In this document: in pieces, positions 9,874 through 17,507 of the stretch
Numbering within the stretch: the first letter of the stretch is position 1
Layout of the letters: every line of letters starts with the position of its first letter
Source: Eubacterium_U album
GTDB taxonomy: Bacteria; Bacillota; Clostridia; Lachnospirales; Lachnospiraceae
Direction of reading: 5' to 3'
NCBI RefSeq assembly: GCF_025336545.1
Contig: NZ_JAODBU010000001.1
Location: 1 to 53,483 of the forward strand
Length of the DNA: 53,483 nt
The notes under the pieces: generated by a model
What the model was told of the DNA's origin: nothing
The model's input: only the letters and a program-made list of their open reading frames with translations
Database searches by the model: none
Made by a program: the position numbers and the translations under genes

Positions 9874-11493
9874 TTACATCATTCCCATTCCCGGATTTGC
9901 AGGCATAGCCGGTGCATCTTCCTTTATATTTGCAACAACCGATTCTGTTGTTAATAATGTGCTAGCAACACTTGTTGCATTCTGTAATGCACTTCTTGTA
10001 ACCTTTGCAGGGTCAAGGATTCCGGCATCAACCATCTGTACATATTTTTCATTATATGCATCAAATCCGTTTCCAGGTTCTGATTCGCGTACTTTATTTA
10101 CGATAACTGAACCTTCAAGTCCGGCATTCTGTGCAATTGTAAATAATGGTGCTTCAAGAGCTTTAAGAATAATCTGTCCGCCTGTCTTTTCATCGCCTTC
10201 TAATGTATCAACTAATTTAGCAACTTTCTTTGATGCATGAATATATGCAGAACCACCACCTGAAATAATTCCTTCTTCTACAGCAGCTCTTGTAGCATTT
10301 AAAGCATCTTCCATACGAAGTTTCTTTTCCTGCATTTCAGGTTCTGTAGCAGCACCAACTCTGATAACTGCAACTCCACCTGCCATCTTAGCAAGTCTTT
10401 CCTGTAATTTTTCTTTATCAAAATCAGATGTTGTTTCAGCTAGCTGAGCTTTAATCTGAGCGATTCTTCCCTGAATTTCTTCAGAATTTCCTTCGCCATC
10501 AACGATAATTGTATTTTCTTTCTGAACCTTAACTGATTTAGCACGACCAAGGTCTTCAATCTTAGTTTCAGCAAGTGATAAGCCTAATTCTTCTGAAATA
10601 ACCTGACCACCTGTAAGAATTGCAATATCTTTTAACATTTCTTTTCTTCTGTCACCGTATCCAGGAGCCTTAACTGCAACCACGTTAAATGTTCCACGAA
10701 GTTTATTAACAATTAATGTTGTAAGAGCTTCACCTTCTACATCTTCAGCAATAATTAAAAGCTTTGAGCCGCTCTGTACAATCTGTTCAAGAATTGGAAG
10801 AATTTCCTGAATATTTGAAATCTTCTTATCTGTTATTAAAATATATGGATTATCAAGGTTTGCTTCCATCTTTTCCATATCTGTTGCCATATATGCTGAA
10901 ATATATCCTCTGTCAAACTGCATACCTTCAACAAGGTCAAGCTCAGTTTTCATTGTCTTTGATTCTTCAATTGTGATTACACCATCGTTAGAAACTTTTT
11001 CCATTGCATCTGCAACCATTTCTCCGACTTCTTCATCTCCAGCTGAAATTGCAGCTACTTTAGCAATCTGTTCCTTACCTGTAACCTTACTACTCATTTC
11101 TGAAATTGCCTTAACAGCTTCATCTGTAGCTTTCTGCATACCCTTTCTTAAAATAATTGGGTTAGCACCTGCAGCTAAATTTTTCATTCCTGCATTAATC
11201 ATAGCCTGTGCTAAAACTGTAGCTGTTGTTGTTCCATCACCTGCAACATCATTTGTCTTAGTAGCAACTTCTCTAACTAACTGTGCACCCATATTTTCAA
11301 ATGCATCTTCTAATTCAACTTCTTTAGCAATTGTTACACCATCATTAGTAATAAGTGGTGCACCATATGATTTATCTAATACAACATTTCTTCCCTTAGG
11401 TCCAAGTGTTACTTTTACTGTATTTGCCAACTGATTTACTCCAGCTTCTAATGCAACTCTGGCATCTGCTCCAAATTTAATTTCTTTAGCCAT
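9874..11493 (-). CDS. groEL: 60-kDa chaperonin GroEL
   Basis: The barrel-forming chaperonin that works with GroES on newly made and stress-damaged proteins. The 539-residue protein begins MAKEIKFGADARVALEAGVN, contains TLGPKGRNVVLDKSYGAP, the ATPase motif VAGDGTTTATVLAQAM, AAVEEGIISGGGSAY, and ends in the classic GMGMM tail. The start at 11493 is fixed by GGAGGT 7 nt upstream; an in-frame ATG at 11508 overlaps that ribosome site and is rejected. It lies 48 nt after groES in a two-gene operon controlled by the CIRCE element at 11852-11878. Confidence 0.98.
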   Translation of the reverse strand: MAKEIKFGADARVALEAGVNQLANTVKVTLGPKGRNVVLDKSYGAPLITNDGVTIAKEVELEDAFENMGAQLVREVATKTNDVAGDGTTTATVLAQAMINAGMKNLAAGANPIILRKGMQKATDEAVKAISEMSSKVTGKEQIAKVAAISAGDEEVGEMVADAMEKVSNDGVITIEESKTMKTELDLVEGMQFDRGYISAYMATDMEKMEANLDNPYILITDKKISNIQEILPILEQIVQSGSKLLIIAEDVEGEALTTLIVNKLRGTFNVVAVKAPGYGDRRKEMLKDIAILTGGQVISEELGLSLAETKIEDLGRAKSVKVQKENTIIVDGEGNSEEIQGRIAQIKAQLAETTSDFDKEKLQERLAKMAGGVAVIRVGAATEPEMQEKKLRMEDALNATRAAVEEGIISGGGSAYIHASKKVAKLVDTLEGDEKTGGQIILKALEAPLFTIAQNAGLEGSVIVNKVRESEPGNGFDAYNEKYVQMVDAGILDPAKVTRSALQNATSVASTLLTTESVVANIKEDAPAMPANPGMGMM

Positions 11494-11541
11494 TTTTATA
11501 ACCTCCATTCAAATTTTCAATTCATAAGTATGATATTGAAG

Positions 11542-11826
11542 CTATTCAACTACAGCTAAAATATCGTTCTGTCTAACTATAATATATTCCTCGCCATCTA
11601 ATTTAACTTCATTTCCTGCATATTTTGAATATATTACTTTATCTCCGGCTTTAACCTGCATTGTTACTTCTTTACCGTCTACAACTCCACCGGGACCTAC
11701 AGCAATTACTTCTGCCTGTTGTGGTTTTTCCTGTGACTGTGTTGTTAAAATAATTCCTGACTGTGTCTTTTCTTCAGGTTCAGCCTGTTTCAATACTACT
11801 CTGTCTCCTAATGGTACTAATTTCAT
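11542..11826 (-). CDS. groES: 10-kDa co-chaperonin GroES
   Basis: The lid of the GroEL chamber, 94 residues, normal length. It shows MKLVPLGDRVVLKQAEPEEKT at the start, the mobile-loop sequence TQSGIILT and KAGDKVIYSKYAGNEVK. First gene of the groESL operon. A GGAGGT ribosome site lies just upstream of the ATG at 11826 and the CIRCE operator is only 26 nt above the start codon. Confidence 0.98.
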   Translation of the reverse strand: MKLVPLGDRVVLKQAEPEEKTQSGIILTTQSQEKPQQAEVIAVGPGGVVDGKEVTMQVKAGDKVIYSKYAGNEVKLDGEEYIIVRQNDILAVVE

Positions 11827-11851
11827 TTAAAACTACCTCCTTTTCAGCTTG

Positions 11852-11878
11852 TTAGCACTCTTTCTTTTTGAGTGCTAA
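11852..11878 (-). promoter_or_regulatory. CIRCE operator (HrcA site) of groESL
   Basis: An exact consensus inverted repeat: TTAGCACTC (11852-11860), 9-nt spacer, GAGTGCTAA (11870-11878). It lies between the groESL promoter and groES, the classical arrangement in which HrcA represses at normal temperature. hrcA itself is not in the window. Confidence 0.97.
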
Positions 11879-11890
11879 CCCAATAACCTA

Positions 11891-11919
11891 ATAATATATC
11901 AATTATTTCAAATATGCAA
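11891..11919 (-). promoter_or_regulatory. groESL promoter
   Basis: On the minus strand TTGCAT (11919-11914) and TATTAT (11896-11891) are separated by 17 nt, a good sigma-A-type promoter. Transcription would begin near 11884, just upstream of the CIRCE element. Confidence 0.75.
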
Positions 11920-11929
11920 CCCCTTATTT

Positions 11930-12841
11930 TTATTTTTTATTGTCACTTTTCTTCTTTTTATCTGTTTTCGTTCCAATTTTAGCATCTCTTCCAAAGCAGA
12001 ATAAATACTGCTGTGCATAGCCTCCATACTCACCATAATGATTAGATGCGAATTTTTGTATTTCCTCTTTACTTGTCTCTTTTCCAAAATAAATGGCTTC
12101 CATTATACGTTTAATCCAAACATCAATAGGAAATGCATTTCTATATCCAAGTCCAAATAGCAAAACACAGTTTGCAACTTTATCTCCCACTCCCTTTATT
12201 GACTTTAATAATTCTCTTCCATCTTCTTCATTTAGATTTGCAAATAATTCTTCATTTATTTCACCTGAAGCAAGCTTTTGTGATGCATCATATAAATAAG
12301 GTGCCCTAAATCCGGACTTCATTTCCCTAAATGCTTCTTCTGTTATTTCTCCTAACTTTTCAGGATTTGGGAAACTATAGTATTTTTCACCATTTACATC
12401 ACCAAGATATTCACCATATTGTTCACTTATTCTTTTTACAACTTGCTTGATTTGAGGTATTTGTTTGTTTTGTGAAATAATGAAAGATATTAGAACTTCA
12501 TGGAAATCCTGATTTAAAATTCTAACACCATATTTTTCTTTAATTGCGCTTTCTAACTTATTATCCTTCTTCAACAAATATTCTTTAATTTCATTATAAT
12601 CTCTATCCAAATCAAAATAATTAATCCATATATTTTCTACATCTTCCTTTGAAGTATTATAAAATATAAGTTGATTTTCATCTTGTTTTATATGAAGCAT
12701 TTTATTTTTTGCAACAATAACATATTCTTCTTTATCTAACTTATAAAATCTAAAACACTGACCACATTCTAATGTCTGTTCCAAATCAAAATCTTTAAGT
12801 TCATTTATTAGAGTATTTTTTCCATTCTCTGTAATTTTCAT
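11930..12841 (-). CDS. OGG1-family 8-oxoguanine DNA glycosylase/AP lyase
   Basis: A 303-residue base-excision repair enzyme. The N-terminal domain (about 1-100) has the OGG1-like FDLEQTLECGQCFRF motif. The helix-hairpin-helix core carries LLKSIKGVGDKVANCVLLFGL, in which Lys221 matches the Schiff-base lysine, followed by AFPIDVWIKR with the catalytic Asp240. These residues identify the bifunctional OGG/AlkA-like group, and the spacing matches OGG1 rather than AlkA. It ends in a short Lys-rich tail. It is transcribed toward groES from a divergent region shared with the gene at 13155. Confidence 0.88.
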   Translation of the reverse strand: MKITENGKNTLINELKDFDLEQTLECGQCFRFYKLDKEEYVIVAKNKMLHIKQDENQLIFYNTSKEDVENIWINYFDLDRDYNEIKEYLLKKDNKLESAIKEKYGVRILNQDFHEVLISFIISQNKQIPQIKQVVKRISEQYGEYLGDVNGEKYYSFPNPEKLGEITEEAFREMKSGFRAPYLYDASQKLASGEINEELFANLNEEDGRELLKSIKGVGDKVANCVLLFGLGYRNAFPIDVWIKRIMEAIYFGKETSKEEIQKFASNHYGEYGGYAQQYLFCFGRDAKIGTKTDKKKKSDNKK

Positions 12842-13154
12842 TTGTTTTTCCTCTTTTCTTACGAATATTTAACTAATCTAATAGGTAGAGTATCATTTTT
12901 ATTATTCACATTCAATATAGATATTTATGTAAATTTATTACATTCTATTTTTTTAGCGTATGTAATATACATAAGTTTATATTTACTCACTTTTTACTCA
13001 CACAATAACTTATGACATTATGTCCTCTTTTTTTAATAATTAATATTAAAATTGTCATAATTTCTTTACATTATTTAATGTATTTCTCCTTTATTTTAGT
13101 CCAAAATAGTTATATAATTATATTAAAATGTTGACAACGAAAGGAGACTGTATT
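12842..13154. other. Divergent intergenic region
   Basis: About 310 nt of AT-rich DNA between the glycosylase gene (minus) and the acidic repeat protein (plus). A TATAAT at 13113-13118 is a plausible -10 box for the plus-strand gene, but its -35 (TTTATT) is weak. No RNA gene, repeat or broken ORF was recognised. Confidence 0.4.
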
Positions 13155-14330
13155 ATGGGATTTTTTAAAAAATTAGTTGGTTCAGCCGCTGTTATTGGCG
13201 CTGCTGTTGGAGGGGTATCTTATTTAAAGAAGCGCAAAGAGGAAAAATATACTGAAGATGATATTTTTGAAGACTTTGATGACGAAAAGATTTTTGATAT
13301 TAAAACAAATTCTAACAAAAATGGGACTCAGAAAATAACAATTACATTTAATTCTAACAAAGCTAAATCAATGGCTAATAATGCTGCTGATAAAGTATTA
13401 GAAGCTGCTGATTCTGCTAAAGAAAAAATTGTAGATGCTGTTGGCGAAGAAAAATATAATTCTGCTGTAAAAAAAGTAACTGATGCTGCTACTTTTGCTA
13501 AAGATAAAGCAAGTGATGCAAAAGACAAAATCACAGATTTTGTTGGTGAAGAAAGAATTGACAACGCTAAAGATTTATTCAATGATGCCGTTGATTTTGC
13601 AAAGGATAAAACATCTGAAGTTATTGATAAAGTAAAGAATTATAATAGTGAAAATGATTTTGTTGATACAGATTATAGTGACATTGATGATTTTGAATCA
13701 TTAGATGATGACTTTGTTGATGAATCTGACGATTTAAATAACGGCTTTGATGAAAATTACTCTGAAAACGATGATTTTGTTTCATCTGTCAAATTAGAGG
13801 AAGATGATGCTTCTTCATTTAATGACGAAACATTTGATAACAATGACATACCTTCTGAAGAAAATCATATTTTCGAAGACATTGATGATATAAAGCAGGA
13901 CGATGATTCATTTGAAGATACAAATATTTCTGAAGAAGGCACAGACATATTTGAAGAAGAATCTGTACCAAATGTTACGGAACATAATACCGAATCAAGT
14001 CTAACTGACGATGAAGAATATGATACTGAATCTAATATTACCGATGATGAGCTTGATAATAAAAGCAGTATTTCAGATAATACCTCAGAAAATCAGGCTG
14101 CTACAGAACCTGATGAATTTAATGAACTTGATGACGAATTAAACGATGATACATTTGATAATATCGAAGTAAATAATGATTCTTTAAATAGCAATAAATA
14201 TAACAGCGAAAAAGATTCTGCTATTGTTGAAGAACATTTCTCTTTTTTAAAAAAAGCATCAGATAAGAGTGATGTTAACACTTCTACTGAAGATACTGAT
14301 TTCTTAGATGATGAACTTGATGAAATCTAA
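13155..14330 (+). CDS. Acidic protein with N-terminal membrane anchor and LEA-like repeats
   Basis: Function unknown. The 391-residue protein begins with a glycine/alanine-rich hydrophobic segment (about 7-24) followed by KKRKEEK, suggesting a membrane anchor with the rest in the cytosol. Residues about 72-162 are an amphipathic, Lys/Asp/Ala-rich region containing two copies of a 33-residue unit (89-121 and 123-155), each with K-(E/D)-K-I-x-D-x-V-G-E-E and ending F-A-K-D-K. This resembles YtxH/late-embryogenesis-type proteins. Residues 165-391 are very rich in Asp, Glu, Ser and Asn and probably disordered. The ATG at 13155 has AAGGAG 8 nt upstream. It is a single-gene unit; a stress or envelope role is only a guess. 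Confidence 0.8.
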   Translation: MGFFKKLVGSAAVIGAAVGGVSYLKKRKEEKYTEDDIFEDFDDEKIFDIKTNSNKNGTQKITITFNSNKAKSMANNAADKVLEAADSAKEKIVDAVGEEKYNSAVKKVTDAATFAKDKASDAKDKITDFVGEERIDNAKDLFNDAVDFAKDKTSEVIDKVKNYNSENDFVDTDYSDIDDFESLDDDFVDESDDLNNGFDENYSENDDFVSSVKLEEDDASSFNDETFDNNDIPSEENHIFEDIDDIKQDDDSFEDTNISEEGTDIFEEESVPNVTEHNTESSLTDDEEYDTESNITDDELDNKSSISDNTSENQAATEPDEFNELDDELNDDTFDNIEVNNDSLNSNKYNSEKDSAIVEEHFSFLKKASDKSDVNTSTEDTDFLDDELDEI

Positions 14331-14354
14331 ATAATTTATAATAAAAAAATATAA

Positions 14355-14415
14355 AGGAGCCATTACAGTATGATAATTCTGACTAGTTAAGAAGTATCAT
14401 ACTATAATGGCTCCT
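14355..14415. terminator. Long inverted repeat between convergent genes
   Basis: Arms 14355-14375 and 14395-14415 match at 20 of 21 positions around a 19-nt loop. On the minus strand the stem is followed by a T-rich run (TTTATATTTTTTT), fitting a terminator for ddh. On the plus strand it follows the acidic-protein gene but lacks a clear T-tract. The arm is longer than in most terminators of this window. Confidence 0.6.
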
Positions 14416-14514
14416 CTTGTTATCTTCCCGTAAAAAATCTCCCTATTCTAGGTCTATAGAGATTTTTCACAATGTAACCGAAAAAATAAATTTCGAAATT
14501 TGTACGAATATATT

Positions 14515-15501
14515 TTACAATAAATGAGCTCTTAATTCTTCTCCGCTCATTTCGCTTAAATATGCAGGTGCAATATCTAATACTGTCTTACAGCCTTTCT
14601 GTCCTTCATCATAAAGACGCTTAGCAGCTCTTGCATATGCAATTAAAACACTTGTAGTAAATTCAGGATTTGAATCTAACTTTAAGCTATATTCAATAAT
14701 ATGATTATGTTCTTTATTCATTCCTGTTTTTCCTGAACGGATTACAAATCCACCATGTGCCATTCCGCTATGATTCTTTTCTAATTCTTCTTCACTAATG
14801 AAATGAACTGTTGTATTGTAATCTGAGAAATAATTTGGCATTTCCTTGATTTCTTTTTCAACTGCAGCGGCATCTGCACCTTCTTCTAATACAACAAAAC
14901 ATTCTCTTTCATGCTTATCTCTTGTTGTAAGTTCCGGATTTTCGCCCGATCTAACTCTTTCTAAAGCACTTTCTACAGGAATTGTATACTGCTTTGCATT
15001 CTTAACGCCTTTAATTCTACGAATTGCATCTGAATGTCCCTGACTAACACCTTTTCCCCAGAATGTATAATCTTTTCCATCTGGAAGAATTGCATTTGCA
15101 TAAACTCTGTTAAGCGAGAACATTCCAGGATCCCAACCTACTGAAATAACTGCTATTTTTCCAGCTTCCTTTGCTGCCTTATCAACTGCCGCAAAATGTT
15201 CAGGTATTCTTGCATGAGTATCAAAACTATCAATTACGTTAAACATTGAAGCAAACTGTGGAGTCTGTACAGGAAGATCTGTAGCACTACCACCACATAA
15301 AATCATAACATCTATCTTATCTTTCCAGTCTGCAACTTCATCAATATGACATACCGGAACATTTTCTGTTAAAATAGTTACATTCTTAGGATTTCTTCTT
15401 GTAAATACAGCAACTAATTCCATATCATTAGCTTCTTTAACTGCACATTCTACACCTTTTCCCAGGTTTCCATAACCTAAAATACCAATTCTTGTTTTCA
15501 T
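14515..15501 (-). CDS. ddh: meso-Diaminopimelate D-dehydrogenase
   Basis: This NADP-dependent enzyme converts tetrahydrodipicolinate directly to meso-diaminopimelate, a one-step bypass to wall DAP and lysine. The 328-residue protein has the Rossmann start RIGILGYGNLGKG, the VFTRRNP loop, DSFDTHARIPEHF, the substrate-pocket SVGWDPGMFSLNR and GHSDAIRRIKGVKNA motifs, all characteristic of Ddh rather than DapB. CGAAGGAGA precedes the ATG. It stands alone. Tetrahydrodipicolinate metabolism also connects it, functionally, to the dpaA/dpaB pair at 25.1 kb. Confidence 0.95.
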   Translation of the reverse strand: MKTRIGILGYGNLGKGVECAVKEANDMELVAVFTRRNPKNVTILTENVPVCHIDEVADWKDKIDVMILCGGSATDLPVQTPQFASMFNVIDSFDTHARIPEHFAAVDKAAKEAGKIAVISVGWDPGMFSLNRVYANAILPDGKDYTFWGKGVSQGHSDAIRRIKGVKNAKQYTIPVESALERVRSGENPELTTRDKHERECFVVLEEGADAAAVEKEIKEMPNYFSDYNTTVHFISEEELEKNHSGMAHGGFVIRSGKTGMNKEHNHIIEYSLKLDSNPEFTTSVLIAYARAAKRLYDEGQKGCKTVLDIAPAYLSEMSGEELRAHLL

Positions 15502-15729
15502 TTCAGTCTCCTTCGTTAATATATATTTTACTTAATCAGCACTTGCAATCATTAGTCTTCTTTAATTGACATATTGTAAGTTTTCGCCACAAAAAATTAT
15601 AGAATTTTTCCACAGATTTGACAATACTTTATATTATATTTTCTATAATTCTTTAATTTTTTCAAGAATACTTTTGATGCCTTGCTAAATACTGCATGTT
15701 TTTTCCATACTAAAGCTAGATTGCCAAAA

Positions 15730-15771
15730 AAGAAGTGTATTTAATTCACAATGAAAATAAATACACTTCTT
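15730..15771 (-). terminator. Terminator of the LOG-family gene
   Basis: A perfect 14-bp stem, AAGAAGTGTATTTA (15730-15743) with TAAATACACTTCTT (15758-15771). On the minus strand a run of T follows, 16 nt after the stop codon. Confidence 0.85.
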
Positions 15772-15786
15772 AGGCTTATATATTTT

Positions 15787-16323
15787 TTATATATTATTTA
15801 CTATTTGCTTTATATCCTCTAAATTGTCTGCGAAAAAAATTCCTTCCTGTCTTTGTTTAGACGAAAATTCTTTTTCAATCATATGATTTAACAATTCTTT
15901 TAAACTGTTATAATATCCATCCAAATTATATAAAATACAAGGATTATTAAGCTGTTTCATTGAAATTTTACACATAACTTCAGACACTTCTTCCAGAGTA
16001 CCCGTACCACCTGGAAAAGCCACAAATACATCTCCTAATTCTATCATTTTAGTTCTTCTTTCTGACATATCTTTTGTAATAAATAATTCGGTTAATCCCT
16101 CATGTTGAACTTTTGCATCTATAAAAAATTGTGGTTCAACTCCTATAACTTTGCCACCTGCATTTAATACACTGTCTGCAAGTTTTCCCATAAGTCCTGT
16201 TTTAGATCCACCATACACAAGTGTGTTGCCACTTATTCCAATCCATGTTCCCAATTCTTTAATTGCCCTTTTAAATGTTTTATCATTTCCGTCTGATGCC
16301 CCAAGATAAACTGTAATATTCAT
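15787..16323 (-). CDS. LOG-family protein (nucleotide 5'-monophosphate phosphoribohydrolase type)
   Basis: A 178-residue Rossmann-like protein with the two diagnostic motifs of the TIGR00730/LOG family: VYGGSKTGLMGKLAD and FPGGTGTLEEVSEVM. Plant LOG enzymes release cytokinins from their nucleotides. Bacterial members hydrolyse nucleoside monophosphates, and many older records mislabel them lysine decarboxylase. The physiological substrate here is unknown. AGAGGT precedes the ATG. A broken VOC gene lies directly upstream. Confidence 0.9.
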   Translation of the reverse strand: MNITVYLGASDGNDKTFKRAIKELGTWIGISGNTLVYGGSKTGLMGKLADSVLNAGGKVIGVEPQFFIDAKVQHEGLTELFITKDMSERRTKMIELGDVFVAFPGGTGTLEEVSEVMCKISMKQLNNPCILYNLDGYYNSLKELLNHMIEKEFSSKQRQEGIFFADNLEDIKQIVNNI

Positions 16324-16349
16324 TTCAATACCTCTTTCGTAATTTAATT

Positions 16350-16546
16350 CTAAACTTCTGTCCCAACTTCAATTAAGTTTCCATCTAAATCATAAAATCT
16401 TATAACTTTTTGTCTCCAACTATTTGTCATAAGTTTATTAATTTTCCATCATTATCTAGTATTACATCCAATCCAAATAATTCATGATATAACATTATTG
16501 ATTTTTCTATATCATTAACAACAATTAAAACATTCCTTAATTTCAT
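16350..16546 (-). pseudogene. Internally deleted VOC (glyoxalase/bleomycin-resistance-like) gene
   Basis: With an AGGAG ribosome site and an ATG at 16546, the minus strand reads a typical VOC start (MKLRNVLIVVNDIEKS, then YHELFGLDVILDNDGKL), but this frame stops after about 39 residues. In another frame, just after the stop, comes the normal VOC C-terminus RFYDLDGNLIEVGTEV with its own stop at 16350. The middle half of the usual ~120-residue protein is missing, so the gene has an out-of-frame internal deletion. Confidence 0.8.
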
Positions 16547-16629
16547 AAAAACGACTCCTATACATATTAGTCTTATTTTATTATATTATTTTTCACTACC
16601 TCATAACAAGTAAAAGAATTATATTTATT

Positions 16630-17346
16630 TCATTCTTCATCCGTAACACCGTTTGTTTTGTACATTGTTCTTACTAATGCATCCTTTGAATTTTTCCATG
16701 GTTCATCTTTATATCTATAATCAAATTTTTTTATAAACCATTCTACATCCTCAATTGTTCTATCTAGATTTTGTTCAAATATATCTATAGTCATTTTATT
16801 AAATTCGTCAAATTTATTTCCCGATAATTCTTTATCAGCATATTTAAGTAAAGCATTTAAATGCTCAAAGCAAAATCCTTTACAATTCTTATATAATTCT
16901 AAAAAATCTTTATCTTCTTTTTTCCATAAATAAAGTATCGTGGCAACATATCTGTCAAATGTATCATTTAAACGGTCGCACACGAAACAACTTCCATTTA
17001 ATTTATCCAGATATTCAGTTATTGGCTTCTTTTCTTTCTTTTTAAATAATCCACCTGAAGATTTCTCCTTAGACAGCGTATCAACCTGCTTTTTTACATT
17101 CTTTAAATGTGTTTCCATTATTAGAGCAAGTCCTAATCTGTTATTGTATTCGTATAATTTTTTTATATGTCTGGAACAATAACCTTTTTCATCAGTTTCA
17201 AATCTAATATAGTCCTCCATGTAACTTGGTCCCATGGCAAATGCTATATTATCGTTTTCTATATCATCTCTCATTTTGCATAATGGGCACTCACAATCTA
17301 CCTTAAATGCATCCATTACAGGTATTGTATATAATTTTTCTTCCAT
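16630..17346 (-). CDS. DUF6062-like protein with two CxxC pairs
   Basis: A 238-residue cytosolic protein of unknown function; I believe it belongs to the clostridial DUF6062 family. Two CxxC pairs stand out, CPLC near residue 19 and CFVC near 120, plus further conserved Cys-His pairs (YCSRHIKKLYEY and FCFEHLNALLKY). The repeated Cys-x-x-His spacing suggests two similar metal-binding half-domains, each a CxxC followed by CxxH. A Lys-rich linker (KEKSSGGLFKKKEKK) separates them. GGAGAGAAGG precedes the ATG. A redox or zinc/iron-binding role is inference from the motifs. Confidence 0.7.
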   Translation of the reverse strand: MEEKLYTIPVMDAFKVDCECPLCKMRDDIENDNIAFAMGPSYMEDYIRFETDEKGYCSRHIKKLYEYNNRLGLALIMETHLKNVKKQVDTLSKEKSSGGLFKKKEKKPITEYLDKLNGSCFVCDRLNDTFDRYVATILYLWKKEDKDFLELYKNCKGFCFEHLNALLKYADKELSGNKFDEFNKMTIDIFEQNLDRTIEDVEWFIKKFDYRYKDEPWKNSKDALVRTMYKTNGVTDEE

Positions 17347-17464
17347 TCTTCCTTCTCTCCATTTTTTAATCTGTTTACATTTTTATATTAATTCATAGCG
17401 AATAATTTAAACTAAGTCTGTTTATATAATTTAAGTTAATTCTCTTTGTTTAATTAAAACTAAT

Positions 17465-17500
17465 AAAAGGTTGAAAAGGATTTCTCCTCCTCAACCTTTT
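17465..17500 (-). terminator. glnS terminator
   Basis: AAAAGGTTGA (17465-17474) pairs with TCAACCTTTT (17491-17500), 8 nt after the glnS stop; the minus-strand transcript continues TTTTATTAGTTTT. Confidence 0.8.
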
Positions 17501-17507
17501 ATTGGCT

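Noticed and set aside
10973..11434. 153-codon open frame opposite groEL
   Set aside because: It is antisense to a highly conserved gene, has no ribosome site and its sequence is explained by the codon bias of groEL.
15787..16323. Lysine decarboxylase
   Set aside because: The GGSKTGLMG and PGGTGTLEE motifs are those of the LOG family; the older decarboxylase label is a known misannotation.
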